From an uncultured Porphyromonadaceae bacterium (GTDB lineage Bacteria > Bacteroidota > Bacteroidia > Bacteroidales > Muribaculaceae), in assembly GCA_947176615.1 (NCBI GenBank), contig CAMWRO010000167.1, positions 1 to 6,676 on the forward strand: DNA of 6,676 bases. The letters run 5' to 3'. Shown here piece by piece: positions 1 through 6,099 of this stretch. A program made the translations under genes and the position numbers. The notes beneath the pieces are model-generated. The model was not told the origin of the DNA. It did not search any database and saw only the letters and a list, made by a program, of their open reading frames with translations. Each line of letters begins with the position of its first letter. Within the stretch, counting starts at the first letter, position 1.

Positions 1-1
1 C

Positions 2-1057
2 ATTCCGCTGATTGAATATGAATACGGGCTTGACGGCAGGCACCATCTTGTCATTCATCCCGAGGGGGATGAGAAACCCTATCTCGCCATGCTTGAAAAG
101 AACCTCGGAAAAGGAAACTATACCGTCGTCGACGGCAGCGAGACAGCCGGCAAGGCTATGCCACGGAAATTATATACCGGTTATAATGACATGATGGCCG
201 AGATTAACCGTCACCCGTCGGAACCTTACTCCTATAAGCATCCTGCCTATCACGTCTACAAGCGGTTCAGTTATCCCGAAATCAAGTCAATCTTGCTCGA
301 TCCCGCCAATATCGATTTCCTCCCCGACGAGACTGTCGACATGATACTGTCTCATCCCGCCGACAAGCTCGTCACCGACATGAATCGGTTGATTACAAAC
401 GAAATCGGTCGCACTTGGGCCGCAATCGAAGATGATACTATCGAGCCTTATACCAACGCCTCGATTCTTTATGGGGTCATGTTCCTTACCGAGCTTAAAA
501 GCCGGGAGGGACTTCCTGTCATTATGGAGATTCTGCGGCAAAGCGATGCCTTTCTGCAATATCATTTCGGCGACATAAGTGCCGAGCTTCTCATTCCGGC
601 TGTCTATGCGTGTGGTCGCAACGACATCCCGGTGCTGCTTGACTTCCTCGAAACTCCCGGTTTCAACTCTTATGCGCGCAGTTATGTCCACGAAGCACTC
701 GGGATGATAGCGATTAACGAGCCGGAACGGCGCGATGAAATAATCGGAGTGTTCCGGCGCCTTCTGACCGACATGGTTCCGCGCCTTCCGAAAGTGGACC
801 GTTGTGACGGAATGCTTGCAGGATTGATGATGTCGACGCTCATTGACATCAATGCCTACGAATTGTTGCCCGAAATAAAGGCGGTTTTTGATACTGATTG
901 TGTCGACCTTTCAGCCGTGGGTGATTACGATGCCATAAAGTCAGAGCTTACCCCCGACTGCAGACCGTCGGCTGTGTGCCATCATGCTTTGCAGGATATT
1001 CACACTGTCAACAAATGGCTCAAAACATTCGTCTCCGCAATTGATATCGAAAGATAA
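2..1057 (+). CDS. Helical-repeat protein of unknown function, DUF1186-like (5' end outside window)
   Basis: The frame is open from the left edge of the window to a TAA stop. An ATG at 89 exists, but the 29 codons before it contain no stop and look coding, so the true start is probably upstream and 351 residues are visible. I do not recognise a catalytic motif. From about 449 to 898 the protein is a run of amphipathic helices. One segment reads L-x-E-L then a two-helix unit and a G-D-I-S-A-E-L-L motif. It is followed by Y-A-R-S-Y-V-H-E-A-L-G, where an aromatic or charged residue precedes a helix rich in Ala and Leu. This pattern is typical of HEAT-like repeats and resembles the DUF1186 family as I remember it. 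That family has no established function. The gene faces the metallophosphoesterase tail to tail with a gap of 28 bases and shares no operon with anything in view. A scaffold or binding role would be a guess from the fold only. Confidence 0.8.
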   Translation: MPLIEYEYGLDGRHHLVIHPEGDEKPYLAMLEKNLGKGNYTVVDGSETAGKAMPRKLYTGYNDMMAEINRHPSEPYSYKHPAYHVYKRFSYPEIKSILLDPANIDFLPDETVDMILSHPADKLVTDMNRLITNEIGRTWAAIEDDTIEPYTNASILYGVMFLTELKSREGLPVIMEILRQSDAFLQYHFGDISAELLIPAVYACGRNDIPVLLDFLETPGFNSYARSYVHEALGMIAINEPERRDEIIGVFRRLLTDMVPRLPKVDRCDGMLAGLMMSTLIDINAYELLPEIKAVFDTDCVDLSAVGDYDAIKSELTPDCRPSAVCHHALQDIHTVNKWLKTFVSAIDIER

Positions 1058-1085
1058 AGGAGTAAAGATAATAGACCTTCCCCCT

Positions 1086-2192
1086 TCACTTTTCACTCCT
1101 TAGCGTGAGCAGATTTATTTCCGGCCATGCGCCGAGACGGAATGGAACGTTGCTGCCCGTTCCGGGATTGACATGGAGCAGCCGGTTTCCGTCGCGGTAA
1201 AGGCCGTTCCATTCTTTGTAGAGCAGGCGCGACGGAGAGAGGGGACCGAGACGGAACTGCATGGCGTGGGTGTGGCCCGAGAGGGTGAGCGGGATTTCCG
1301 TGTCGGGGAGTATTTCATTCCGCCAGTGACACGGGTCATGGCTGAGCATGATTGTAAACATATCAGGGTCAACATTGCGCATGGCGCGGCGAAGGTCGGC
1401 GTGGTCAACAAATCCTTTCCCCGCATTCTCGACACCCGCGATGGCAATCCGTTGGCCGTCGCGGCCGATGGTCATGTTCTCGTTAAGCAACAGCCGCCAC
1501 CCGAGACTGTCACGCTGCATCGACTGGAGGCGGTGGATAGCCTCGACACGCTCGCGCTGAGTCTTGAAGTTGCCATAGACGCAATAGTCGTGATTGCCCA
1601 TGATTGAAACAACCCCGTCGCGGGCTTTCAGGCGGCTGAGAGCCGGAATGAACGGCTCAAGCTCGTCGGGACTACGGTTGACGAGGTCTCCGGTAAACAC
1701 AATCAGGTCAGGGTTCAGGGCATTGACTCGGCCTACTATGCGGTCGACAACACGCGGGTCAAAGCGGTAAGTGCCTATGTGGAGGTCGGAAAGCTGTACG
1801 ATGCGGTAACCGTCATAGGAGGGCGGGAGGGTGTCAAATGCTATTTCGCGCTCCTTGACCACGACATGTTTCCATCCGGCAATGAGACCGTAAACCCCGG
1901 CGATGACCGCTGTGATACCGATGGCTGTCAGGATGGTCAGGCCGGTGGCCGACATGAAGGCAATCGCCGATGCGAGCCATCGGCCCGCCGTGGAAAAGAG
2001 GTCGAAAAGCAGCGTCGGGTTTATGGAACCGGGTGAAAAGCCGGCCGGTCGCAACAAAGGGACAACCCCGGCACAAGTCACCGCGACGCCGGCAGCGACT
2101 GCCAAGAGCGGCCACAAAAGAGCCGACAAGTGTATCCGCCGCCATGCCGACGGGCGAAAGCGGCTGAAATTCAGTGATAATATCGAGAGCAT
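1086..2192 (-). CDS. Membrane-anchored calcineurin-like metallophosphoesterase (YaeI/YkuE type)
   Basis: This 368-residue protein should hydrolyse phosphoester or pyrophosphate bonds with a two-metal centre. All the expected motifs are visible in order: D-L-H at 136-138, G-D-L at 168-170, G-N-H-D at 199-202, S-H-D at 284-286 and G-H-T-H at 306-309. The N-terminal 110 residues hold two hydrophobic segments (about 24-47 and 79-104) preceded by Arg-rich sequence. The enzyme domain is therefore tethered to the membrane, a layout usual for Bacteroidetes members. Relatives include YkuE/YaeI and the UDP-2,3-diacylglucosamine hydrolase LpxG, so a lipid or lipid A precursor substrate is possible but cannot be read from the sequence. 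The start is the first in-frame ATG after an in-frame TAG located two codons upstream, so no longer form exists. There is no Shine-Dalgarno sequence. It is transcribed alone, divergently from rsmA, and nothing looks truncated. Confidence 0.92.
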   Translation of the reverse strand: MLSILSLNFSRFRPSAWRRIHLSALLWPLLAVAAGVAVTCAGVVPLLRPAGFSPGSINPTLLFDLFSTAGRWLASAIAFMSATGLTILTAIGITAVIAGVYGLIAGWKHVVVKEREIAFDTLPPSYDGYRIVQLSDLHIGTYRFDPRVVDRIVGRVNALNPDLIVFTGDLVNRSPDELEPFIPALSRLKARDGVVSIMGNHDYCVYGNFKTQRERVEAIHRLQSMQRDSLGWRLLLNENMTIGRDGQRIAIAGVENAGKGFVDHADLRRAMRNVDPDMFTIMLSHDPCHWRNEILPDTEIPLTLSGHTHAMQFRLGPLSPSRLLYKEWNGLYRDGNRLLHVNPGTGSNVPFRLGAWPEINLLTLRSEK

Positions 2193-2237
2193 TTGCTATG
2201 TTTTCAGAGATAAACTGTGTTCTATATTAGAGTCATA

Positions 2238-2245
2238 CAAATTTA
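2238..2245 (-). promoter_or_regulatory. Possible -7 element for the metallophosphoesterase gene
   Basis: On the minus strand this reads TAAATTTG, an exact match to the Bacteroidetes TAnnTTTG -7 consensus. It would give a leader of roughly 40 bases before the start at 2192. No TTTG-like -33 element lies at the right spacing, and in AT-rich intergenic DNA such a match can arise by chance. It is a candidate only. Confidence 0.35.
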
Positions 2246-2340
2246 CAAAGTAAGTCGGTAATATCGTTCCCCGGCCAATGATTTTTGGTTTTATTTAAGT
2301 GTTTTTGTCAATAAAAGGCGTTTTTTTCGCGGGAAAGAGC

Positions 2341-2348
2341 TATCTTTG
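2341..2348 (+). promoter_or_regulatory. Bacteroidetes -7 promoter element for the rsmA-mgtE operon
   Basis: TATCTTTG matches the TAnnTTTG -7 consensus of Bacteroides housekeeping promoters and is followed by CA, as is often seen. Transcription would begin around 2353-2356. That leaves a leader of about 25-30 bases before rsmA, too short for a magnesium riboswitch. The -33 element is poor: only a T-run at 2321-2327 is near the expected place, and the better TTTTTG at 2302-2307 is too distant. Confidence 0.65.
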
Positions 2349-2381
2349 CATTTGGTATTTGTTGTTCATTCAAAACGTCGA

Positions 2382-3227
2382 ATGATTATGAAAAGAGGAA
2401 AAAAGACATCGCGGTCGGGCGCAAACGGCGAAGTGACCCCTAAAAAGGCACTGGGTCAGCATTTTCTGACCGACGAATCTATCGCGGCACGCATTGCCGC
2501 TACCCTTGACGAATACCGGGGGTTGCCGGTCATGGAGGTCGGCCCGGGAATGGGGGTACTGACCAAGTATCTCGTCGCCACCGGCCATGATGTCACCGTG
2601 GCCGAGATTGACGGGGAAAGTATAGCCTACCTGAAAGAGCATTACCCCGACTTGCACGACCGCATCCTTGATGCCGATTTCCTGAAACTCGACCTTGCCG
2701 ACTTTTATCCCGACGGTCAGAAATTTTGCGTAATCGGAAATTATCCCTACAATATTTCATCCCAGATATTTTTCCACGTCCTCGACTACAAGGACCAAGT
2801 GGTGTGCTGCTCGGGAATGCTTCAGCGCGAGGTCGCCGAGCGTCTTGCCGCCCCTCCCGGGACCAAGACCCGCGGCATACTGAGCGTGTTGCTTCAGGCG
2901 TGGTATGATGTGAAATATCTGTTTACCGTCAGCGAGAATGTGTTCAACCCGCCACCCAAGGTCAAGAGCGGCGTCATCAAGATGACACGCAACGATGTGA
3001 CCGACTTGGGGTGTGACGAGAGGTTGTTCAAGTCGGTGGTCAAGACTTCGTTTGGCCAGCGGCGAAAGACGTTGCGCAACTCGTTGCGAGGCATGTTTCC
3101 GGCAGGAGTTCCATTGCCCGACATCCCGTTGCTCGCCATGAGGCCCGAGCAACTGAGCGTAGAGCAATTCATTGAACTCACCAACTTGATTTCCACCTGC
3201 CGAATCAACACTGCCACAACTGACTGA
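2382..3227 (+). CDS. rsmA: 16S rRNA adenine(1518/1519)-N6 dimethyltransferase RsmA (KsgA)
   Basis: RsmA dimethylates two adjacent adenines in the 3'-terminal hairpin of 16S rRNA using S-adenosylmethionine. This is a late step and checkpoint of 30S assembly in the cytoplasm. Counting from the ATG at 2382 (281 residues), the family signature G-Q-H-F-L is at 25-29. The SAM-binding loop V-G-P-G-M-G is at 53-58, followed by the acidic A-E-I-D at 74-77 and D-A-D-F at 97-100. The catalytic G-N-Y-P-Y-N, the Bacteroidetes version of NLPY, is at 119-124, and F-N-P-P-P-K-V-K is at 188-195. The C-terminal helical domain ends in R-P-E-Q-L-S-V-E. An ATG at 2388 is equally possible, while TTG at 2346 falls inside the -7 promoter element and is rejected. 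The protein carries about 15 extra basic residues before the conserved core. Its TGA stop shares one base with the mgtE ATG. Confidence 0.97.
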   Translation: MIMKRGKKTSRSGANGEVTPKKALGQHFLTDESIAARIAATLDEYRGLPVMEVGPGMGVLTKYLVATGHDVTVAEIDGESIAYLKEHYPDLHDRILDADFLKLDLADFYPDGQKFCVIGNYPYNISSQIFFHVLDYKDQVVCCSGMLQREVAERLAAPPGTKTRGILSVLLQAWYDVKYLFTVSENVFNPPPKVKSGVIKMTRNDVTDLGCDERLFKSVVKTSFGQRRKTLRNSLRGMFPAGVPLPDIPLLAMRPEQLSVEQFIELTNLISTCRINTATTD

Positions 3228-4588
3228 TGAAAGAATTTTCGCCCGAATACCTCTCTCATGTACGCAAGATAATCAACGACCATGCCGAGTCAGCGGCACG
3301 GGACGAGCTTGCCGACTTGCACCCCGCCGACATCGCCGAACTGTATCAGGACCTTGACCTTGACGAGGCCGAGTATCTCTACAAGCTGCTCGACGAGGAC
3401 ACGCAGGCCGAGGTGCTGATGGAACTTGACGAGGATGACCGACGCAAGCTGCTGTCGCGCATGGATGCCGAGGACATCGCCAACCAGATTGACCACCTCG
3501 ACACTGACGACGCCGTGGACATCCTTCAGGAACTCGACGAGGAGGACCGCGAGAAGATTCTGTCCCACATCGACGACGTTGAGCAGGCGGGCGACATTAT
3601 CGACCTTCTGAAATATGACGAGGACACTGCCGGCGGCCTGATGGGCACCGAGATGATTGTCGTCAACGAGAACTGGAGCATGCCCGAGTGCATCAAGCAG
3701 ATGAGGATGCAGGCCGAGGAACTCGACGAAATCTACTATGTCTACGTTGTCGACAACGACGAGAGGTTGCGCGGAATATTGCCGCTCAAGACTCTCATAA
3801 CCCACCCGTCGGTATCCAAAATCAAGCATGTGATGGAGGAAAATCCCGCCTCGGTTAAAGCCGACACGCCTATTGACGAAGTGGCCCTCGATTTCGAGAA
3901 ATATGACCTTGTGGCTATGCCTGTCATCGACTCGATAGGGCGCCTCGTGGGGCGCATAACCGTCGACGACGTGATGGACCGCGTGCGTGATTCGAGCGAG
4001 CGAGACTATCAGCTGGCATCAGGTCTTTCGAGCGATGTGGAATCTGACGACACACTGTTCACGCAGACTAAGGCGCGACTGCCGTGGCTTCTGATCGGCA
4101 TGGTCGGCGGTCTGTGCAACTCGGTAATCCTCGGACAGTTTGAAAACGGATTTGTGGCCGACCCGGCTCTCGCGCTGTTTATCCCCCTAATCGGCGGTAC
4201 CGGCGGTAACGTGGGCACGCAGTCGTCGGCAATCGTGGTACAGGGTCTTGCCAACGGCTCTCTCGACATCCGAAAATCGGCCCGGCAGCTCCTCAAGGAA
4301 CTTGGAGTGGGACTCATCAACGGCGGCATAATCGCCCTGCTGGTATTTGTCTACAATCTGCTGAAACTCGGAAACGGCCATCAGGTTACCACCATCGCCG
4401 TGTCGCTGTCACTGTTCTGCGTGGTGATGTTTGCCTCGGTGTTCGGCACATTTGTCCCCCTTACCCTTGAAAAATTGAAAATTGACCCCGCACTCGCCAC
4501 AGGCCCGTTCATTTCGATTACCAACGACATTATCGGCATGGTAATCTACATGTCAATCAGCAGCTGGCTCATTCTCGCCCTTCATTGA
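3227..4588 (+). CDS. mgtE: Magnesium transporter/channel MgtE
   Basis: MgtE is a homodimeric inner-membrane Mg2+ channel gated by its own cytoplasmic magnesium sensor. The 453-residue length fits the family (about 450). The order is an acidic N domain of helical repeats (about 28-130), ending in the signature D-E-D-T-A-G-G-L-M at 131-139. Two CBS domains follow (about 140-200 and 203-258), then a linker helix with D-Y-Q-L-A-S-G, and a transmembrane domain from about 284 to the C terminus with roughly five helices. The membrane signature G-G-T-G-G-N-V-G-T-Q-S is at 323-333, and N-D at 433-434 corresponds to the pore aspartate known from Thermus MgtE (D432). The N domain is very rich in Asp and Glu, as expected for a divalent-metal sensor. 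The ATG overlaps the rsmA stop as TGATG, which suggests translational coupling. The gene is intact. Its end overlaps the opposing gene by 36 bases. Confidence 0.97.
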   Translation: MKEFSPEYLSHVRKIINDHAESAARDELADLHPADIAELYQDLDLDEAEYLYKLLDEDTQAEVLMELDEDDRRKLLSRMDAEDIANQIDHLDTDDAVDILQELDEEDREKILSHIDDVEQAGDIIDLLKYDEDTAGGLMGTEMIVVNENWSMPECIKQMRMQAEELDEIYYVYVVDNDERLRGILPLKTLITHPSVSKIKHVMEENPASVKADTPIDEVALDFEKYDLVAMPVIDSIGRLVGRITVDDVMDRVRDSSERDYQLASGLSSDVESDDTLFTQTKARLPWLLIGMVGGLCNSVILGQFENGFVADPALALFIPLIGGTGGNVGTQSSAIVVQGLANGSLDIRKSARQLLKELGVGLINGGIIALLVFVYNLLKLGNGHQVTTIAVSLSLFCVVMFASVFGTFVPLTLEKLKIDPALATGPFISITNDIIGMVIYMSISSWLILALH

Positions 4589-5662
4589 TGCCTTCAAAGC
4601 CTCCCCGTGGGCGACAAGCGCGGCTGTCGCGTTGTCAAGAGCCGGTGCGGTGGGCGGCACGGTGATGTGGTCGAGGTACCGCGTCTCCTTTTCCATTGCC
4701 TTGGACTCCTCTGCGGTCAGATACTCGTAATCGATCGGGTAGACCTCGTAGTAGGCGCTGATTTCAATCGGGTCTTTTGTTTTCAACCATTTTTTGAACC
4801 ATTTTCCCCGAGCTGTGGCGCGGATGGTCTGTGACATGAATGCCATGTCTTCGGGGCCGTACCTTCCCGTTCCGTTGCGGTTGTAGCCTGCGGTGGAGAG
4901 CACGTCGGTCATGTCCATTGTCAGGCCGAGCATCTTGAATATCCACGGCGAGAGGGTGTGATCTTTATCATCGGCAAGCATGTCGTGGGTGATATAGTAT
5001 CCCTTGTCGGTCTTGCGGATAATGCGCTTTACATTGTATTTCCCCATCACCGTGTCATTGCCTGCGGCAAGATTCCTCAGTGACTCGATTTCGTTGAAAC
5101 GGGTCGAGTCTGCGGTAGCGAATTGCAGAAATGACAACGCCTCGACATCCGGGTCGTTGACCGCGATACTGTCGTTGCCGAAACGCTCATAGTTGCGGCG
5201 GCAGAGAACCGTCGGTGTGTAATGAAACTTGTATTTCTTCAGTTTGTGTCGTGGGATGAAATAGTCTACCATGTATTCGGCAAAAATCATTGTTGTGTCA
5301 GTCCCGGTCGTTATCCCGAGATACTCGCGCACATAGCACACTTGCCGCAGCACATCGCGCGTCTTCTCGTTGACCGCAACCTCGGGAAGACTGATGAATG
5401 ACGAGCGGAGACGCACGGTGTCAGTCGGCGCGGTCAGTGTGACTGGTTCATAGCCGAGACTGCGCACGGTGACGGGAAATGACTTTATCGACTGTTCAGG
5501 GACACGTCCGTCACTGCCCGAAATACCCGCTACCGCACCCGAGGCCGAGAAAACCGATGCTCCGGCAATCACGCCGCCATCCTCGCTGTCGACAACCACG
5601 GTCTGAGCCGTCATGCCGAGGATGGTTAACGCCGAAATGATGATGGAAATGATTTTGCGCAT
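4553..5662 (-). CDS. Exported protein with N-terminal carboxypeptidase-regulatory-like domain, function unknown
   Basis: This is a 369-residue protein. Residues 1-19 form a signal peptide: M-R-K, a hydrophobic core rich in Ile, and probable cleavage after M-T-A before Q20. There is no lipobox cysteine, so it is periplasmic or surface-exposed rather than a lipoprotein. Residues 21-90 read V-V-D-S-E-D-G-G-x-I-x-G-A-S-V followed by G-x-S-G-S-D-G-R. This is the pattern of the CarboxypepD_reg-like beta-sandwich common in Bacteroidetes secreted proteins and TonB-dependent receptors. Residues 100-330 form a soluble region rich in aromatic and charged residues that I do not recognise; no catalytic motif is visible. 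The protein is too short to be a TonB receptor and lacks a terminal beta-barrel. The start is the first ATG, only 25 bases beyond the hairpin at 5688-5727. The gene converges with mgtE, and its last 11 codons and stop lie inside it. Confidence 0.85.
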   Translation of the reverse strand: MRKIISIIISALTILGMTAQTVVVDSEDGGVIAGASVFSASGAVAGISGSDGRVPEQSIKSFPVTVRSLGYEPVTLTAPTDTVRLRSSFISLPEVAVNEKTRDVLRQVCYVREYLGITTGTDTTMIFAEYMVDYFIPRHKLKKYKFHYTPTVLCRRNYERFGNDSIAVNDPDVEALSFLQFATADSTRFNEIESLRNLAAGNDTVMGKYNVKRIIRKTDKGYYITHDMLADDKDHTLSPWIFKMLGLTMDMTDVLSTAGYNRNGTGRYGPEDMAFMSQTIRATARGKWFKKWLKTKDPIEISAYYEVYPIDYEYLTAEESKAMEKETRYLDHITVPPTAPALDNATAALVAHGEALKASMKGENEPAAD

Positions 5663-5687
5663 AGTACAATGTTTTTCTTATAGACGC

Positions 5688-5727
5688 AAAAAATGCCGAT
5701 TAGTTACAAGAGTGACCGGCATTTTTT
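5688..5727 (-). terminator. Intrinsic terminator of the small membrane-protein gene, probably bidirectional
   Basis: The outer arms at 5688-5698 and 5717-5727 pair perfectly over 11 bp. Inside them, 5703-5707 and 5712-5716 form a second 5-bp stem (one G-U) with an AAGA loop. The GC core is flanked by an A-run on one side and a T-run on the other, so it can terminate on either strand. On the minus strand it starts at the TAA stop of the 98-residue gene and its U-run ends 25 bases before the next start codon. Confidence 0.85.
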
Positions 5728-6023
5728 TATCGTTTTACTGTGTCATTTAGGATTCGTCGCGCCGACGGTGTGGCAGCGCGCTTTCGTGTCGTGTTTTTGC
5801 GTCTGATGCCTCTGCGCTTTCGTGTCGGCATGGTGACCGTGTCGGCGGCTGCGGTGTCGATGACGGCGACGGCGACAGCTACAGCCGTCGTGTCATCGGC
5901 CGTGGACGGCAGTGATGCGGGAGCATGATTCCTCCCGGTAAGCCATGCAGTGACGGCGATTAAGACAGTCATGACAGCCGCAAGGGCGATGAGGCCCCGG
6001 CGCTCGCTCGATGTGAATGACAT
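5727..6023 (-). CDS. Small single-pass membrane protein with basic C-terminal tail, function unknown
   Basis: This 98-residue protein has three visible parts. The N-terminal S-S-E-R-R-G at 5-10 is followed by a transmembrane helix at about 11-29. A low-complexity stretch of Ala, Val, Thr and Asp spans 41-63. A strongly basic tail follows at 67-90, with about a dozen Arg/Lys in groups such as R-K-R-R and R-K-R. No known domain is recognised. The S-E-R-R-G-L plus hydrophobic helix resembles the N-terminus of Bacteroidetes ComEA-like helix-hairpin-helix proteins as I recall them, but the DNA-binding repeats are absent here. The basic tail could bind nucleic acid or phospholipid head groups; this is inference. 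Coding potential is supported by a clean signal-anchor layout and by a terminator beginning exactly at its stop. The ATG lies only 5 bases after the U-tract of the upstream terminator, with no visible promoter. Confidence 0.72.
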   Translation of the reverse strand: MSFTSSERRGLIALAAVMTVLIAVTAWLTGRNHAPASLPSTADDTTAVAVAVAVIDTAAADTVTMPTRKRRGIRRKNTTRKRAATPSARRILNDTVKR

Positions 6024-6028
6024 GGTGT

Positions 6029-6073
6029 AAAAAAAACAGGGACTTTAAAGTCAGTAAAGACCTTAAAGTCCCT
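6029..6073 (-). terminator. Strong intrinsic terminator of the succinate dehydrogenase/fumarate reductase operon
   Basis: The arms 6038-6048 and 6063-6073 pair perfectly over 11 bp. After one A-C mismatch, 6050-6052 pairs with 6059-6061 around a 6-base loop. On the minus strand the stem is followed by one base and then eight consecutive U (A-run at 6029-6036), a textbook rho-independent terminator 22 bases after the iron-sulfur subunit's stop. The U-run ends 5 bases before the next gene's ATG. Confidence 0.93.
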
Positions 6074-6082
6074 ATGAGTTAT

Positions 6083-6099
6083 TTAATCAGCCTGATTAA
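6083..6099. repeat. 17-bp near-perfect dyad spanning the sdhB-type stop codon
   Basis: The 8-base arms 6083-6090 and 6092-6099 are exact inverted copies around a single central base. The TAA stop (6096-6098) lies in one arm. As RNA it could form only a 6-bp AU-rich hairpin with a 5-base loop. As DNA it has the symmetry of a dimeric protein's binding site. Chance is not excluded because the sequence is AT-rich. Confidence 0.5.

Noticed and set aside
287..691. Minus-strand open frame (134 residues) opposite the DUF1186-like gene
   Set aside because: No motif, promoter or sensible start; the plus strand has the better protein-like helical pattern.
1057..1101. Possible terminator hairpin between gene 1 and the metallophosphoesterase
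   Set aside because: Arms 1057-1063 and 1095-1101 pair over 7 bp, but the loop is more than 20 bases and there is no T-run after it on either strand.
1173..1607. Plus-strand open frame (144 residues) opposite the metallophosphoesterase
   Set aside because: It lies antisense to the conserved catalytic domain, has no recognisable motif or promoter, and is explained by GC-rich third positions.
2346..2381. Upstream TTG (2346) as the start of rsmA
   Set aside because: The TTG is part of the TATCTTTG -7 element and would lie upstream of the transcript start. The 12 added residues do not resemble RsmA.
2193..2381. Magnesium-sensing riboswitch ahead of rsmA-mgtE
   Set aside because: The predicted leader from the -7 element is under about 30 bases and the region is plain AT-rich sequence without stable helices.
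2757..3283. Two overlapping minus-strand open frames opposite rsmA
   Set aside because: They lie antisense to conserved RsmA motifs and their translations show no family features.
3290..3829. Long minus-strand open frame (179 residues) opposite the N-terminal part of mgtE
   Set aside because: The sense strand is a run of GAC/GAG codons for Asp and Glu, which read backwards as Val/Leu codons without stops. The result is a Val/Leu-rich shadow with no domain, opposite a certain gene.
4611..4630. 6-bp GC hairpin just after the mgtE stop as a terminator
   Set aside because: It has an 8-base loop and no T-run follows. It lies in coding sequence of the opposing gene, so it is probably incidental.
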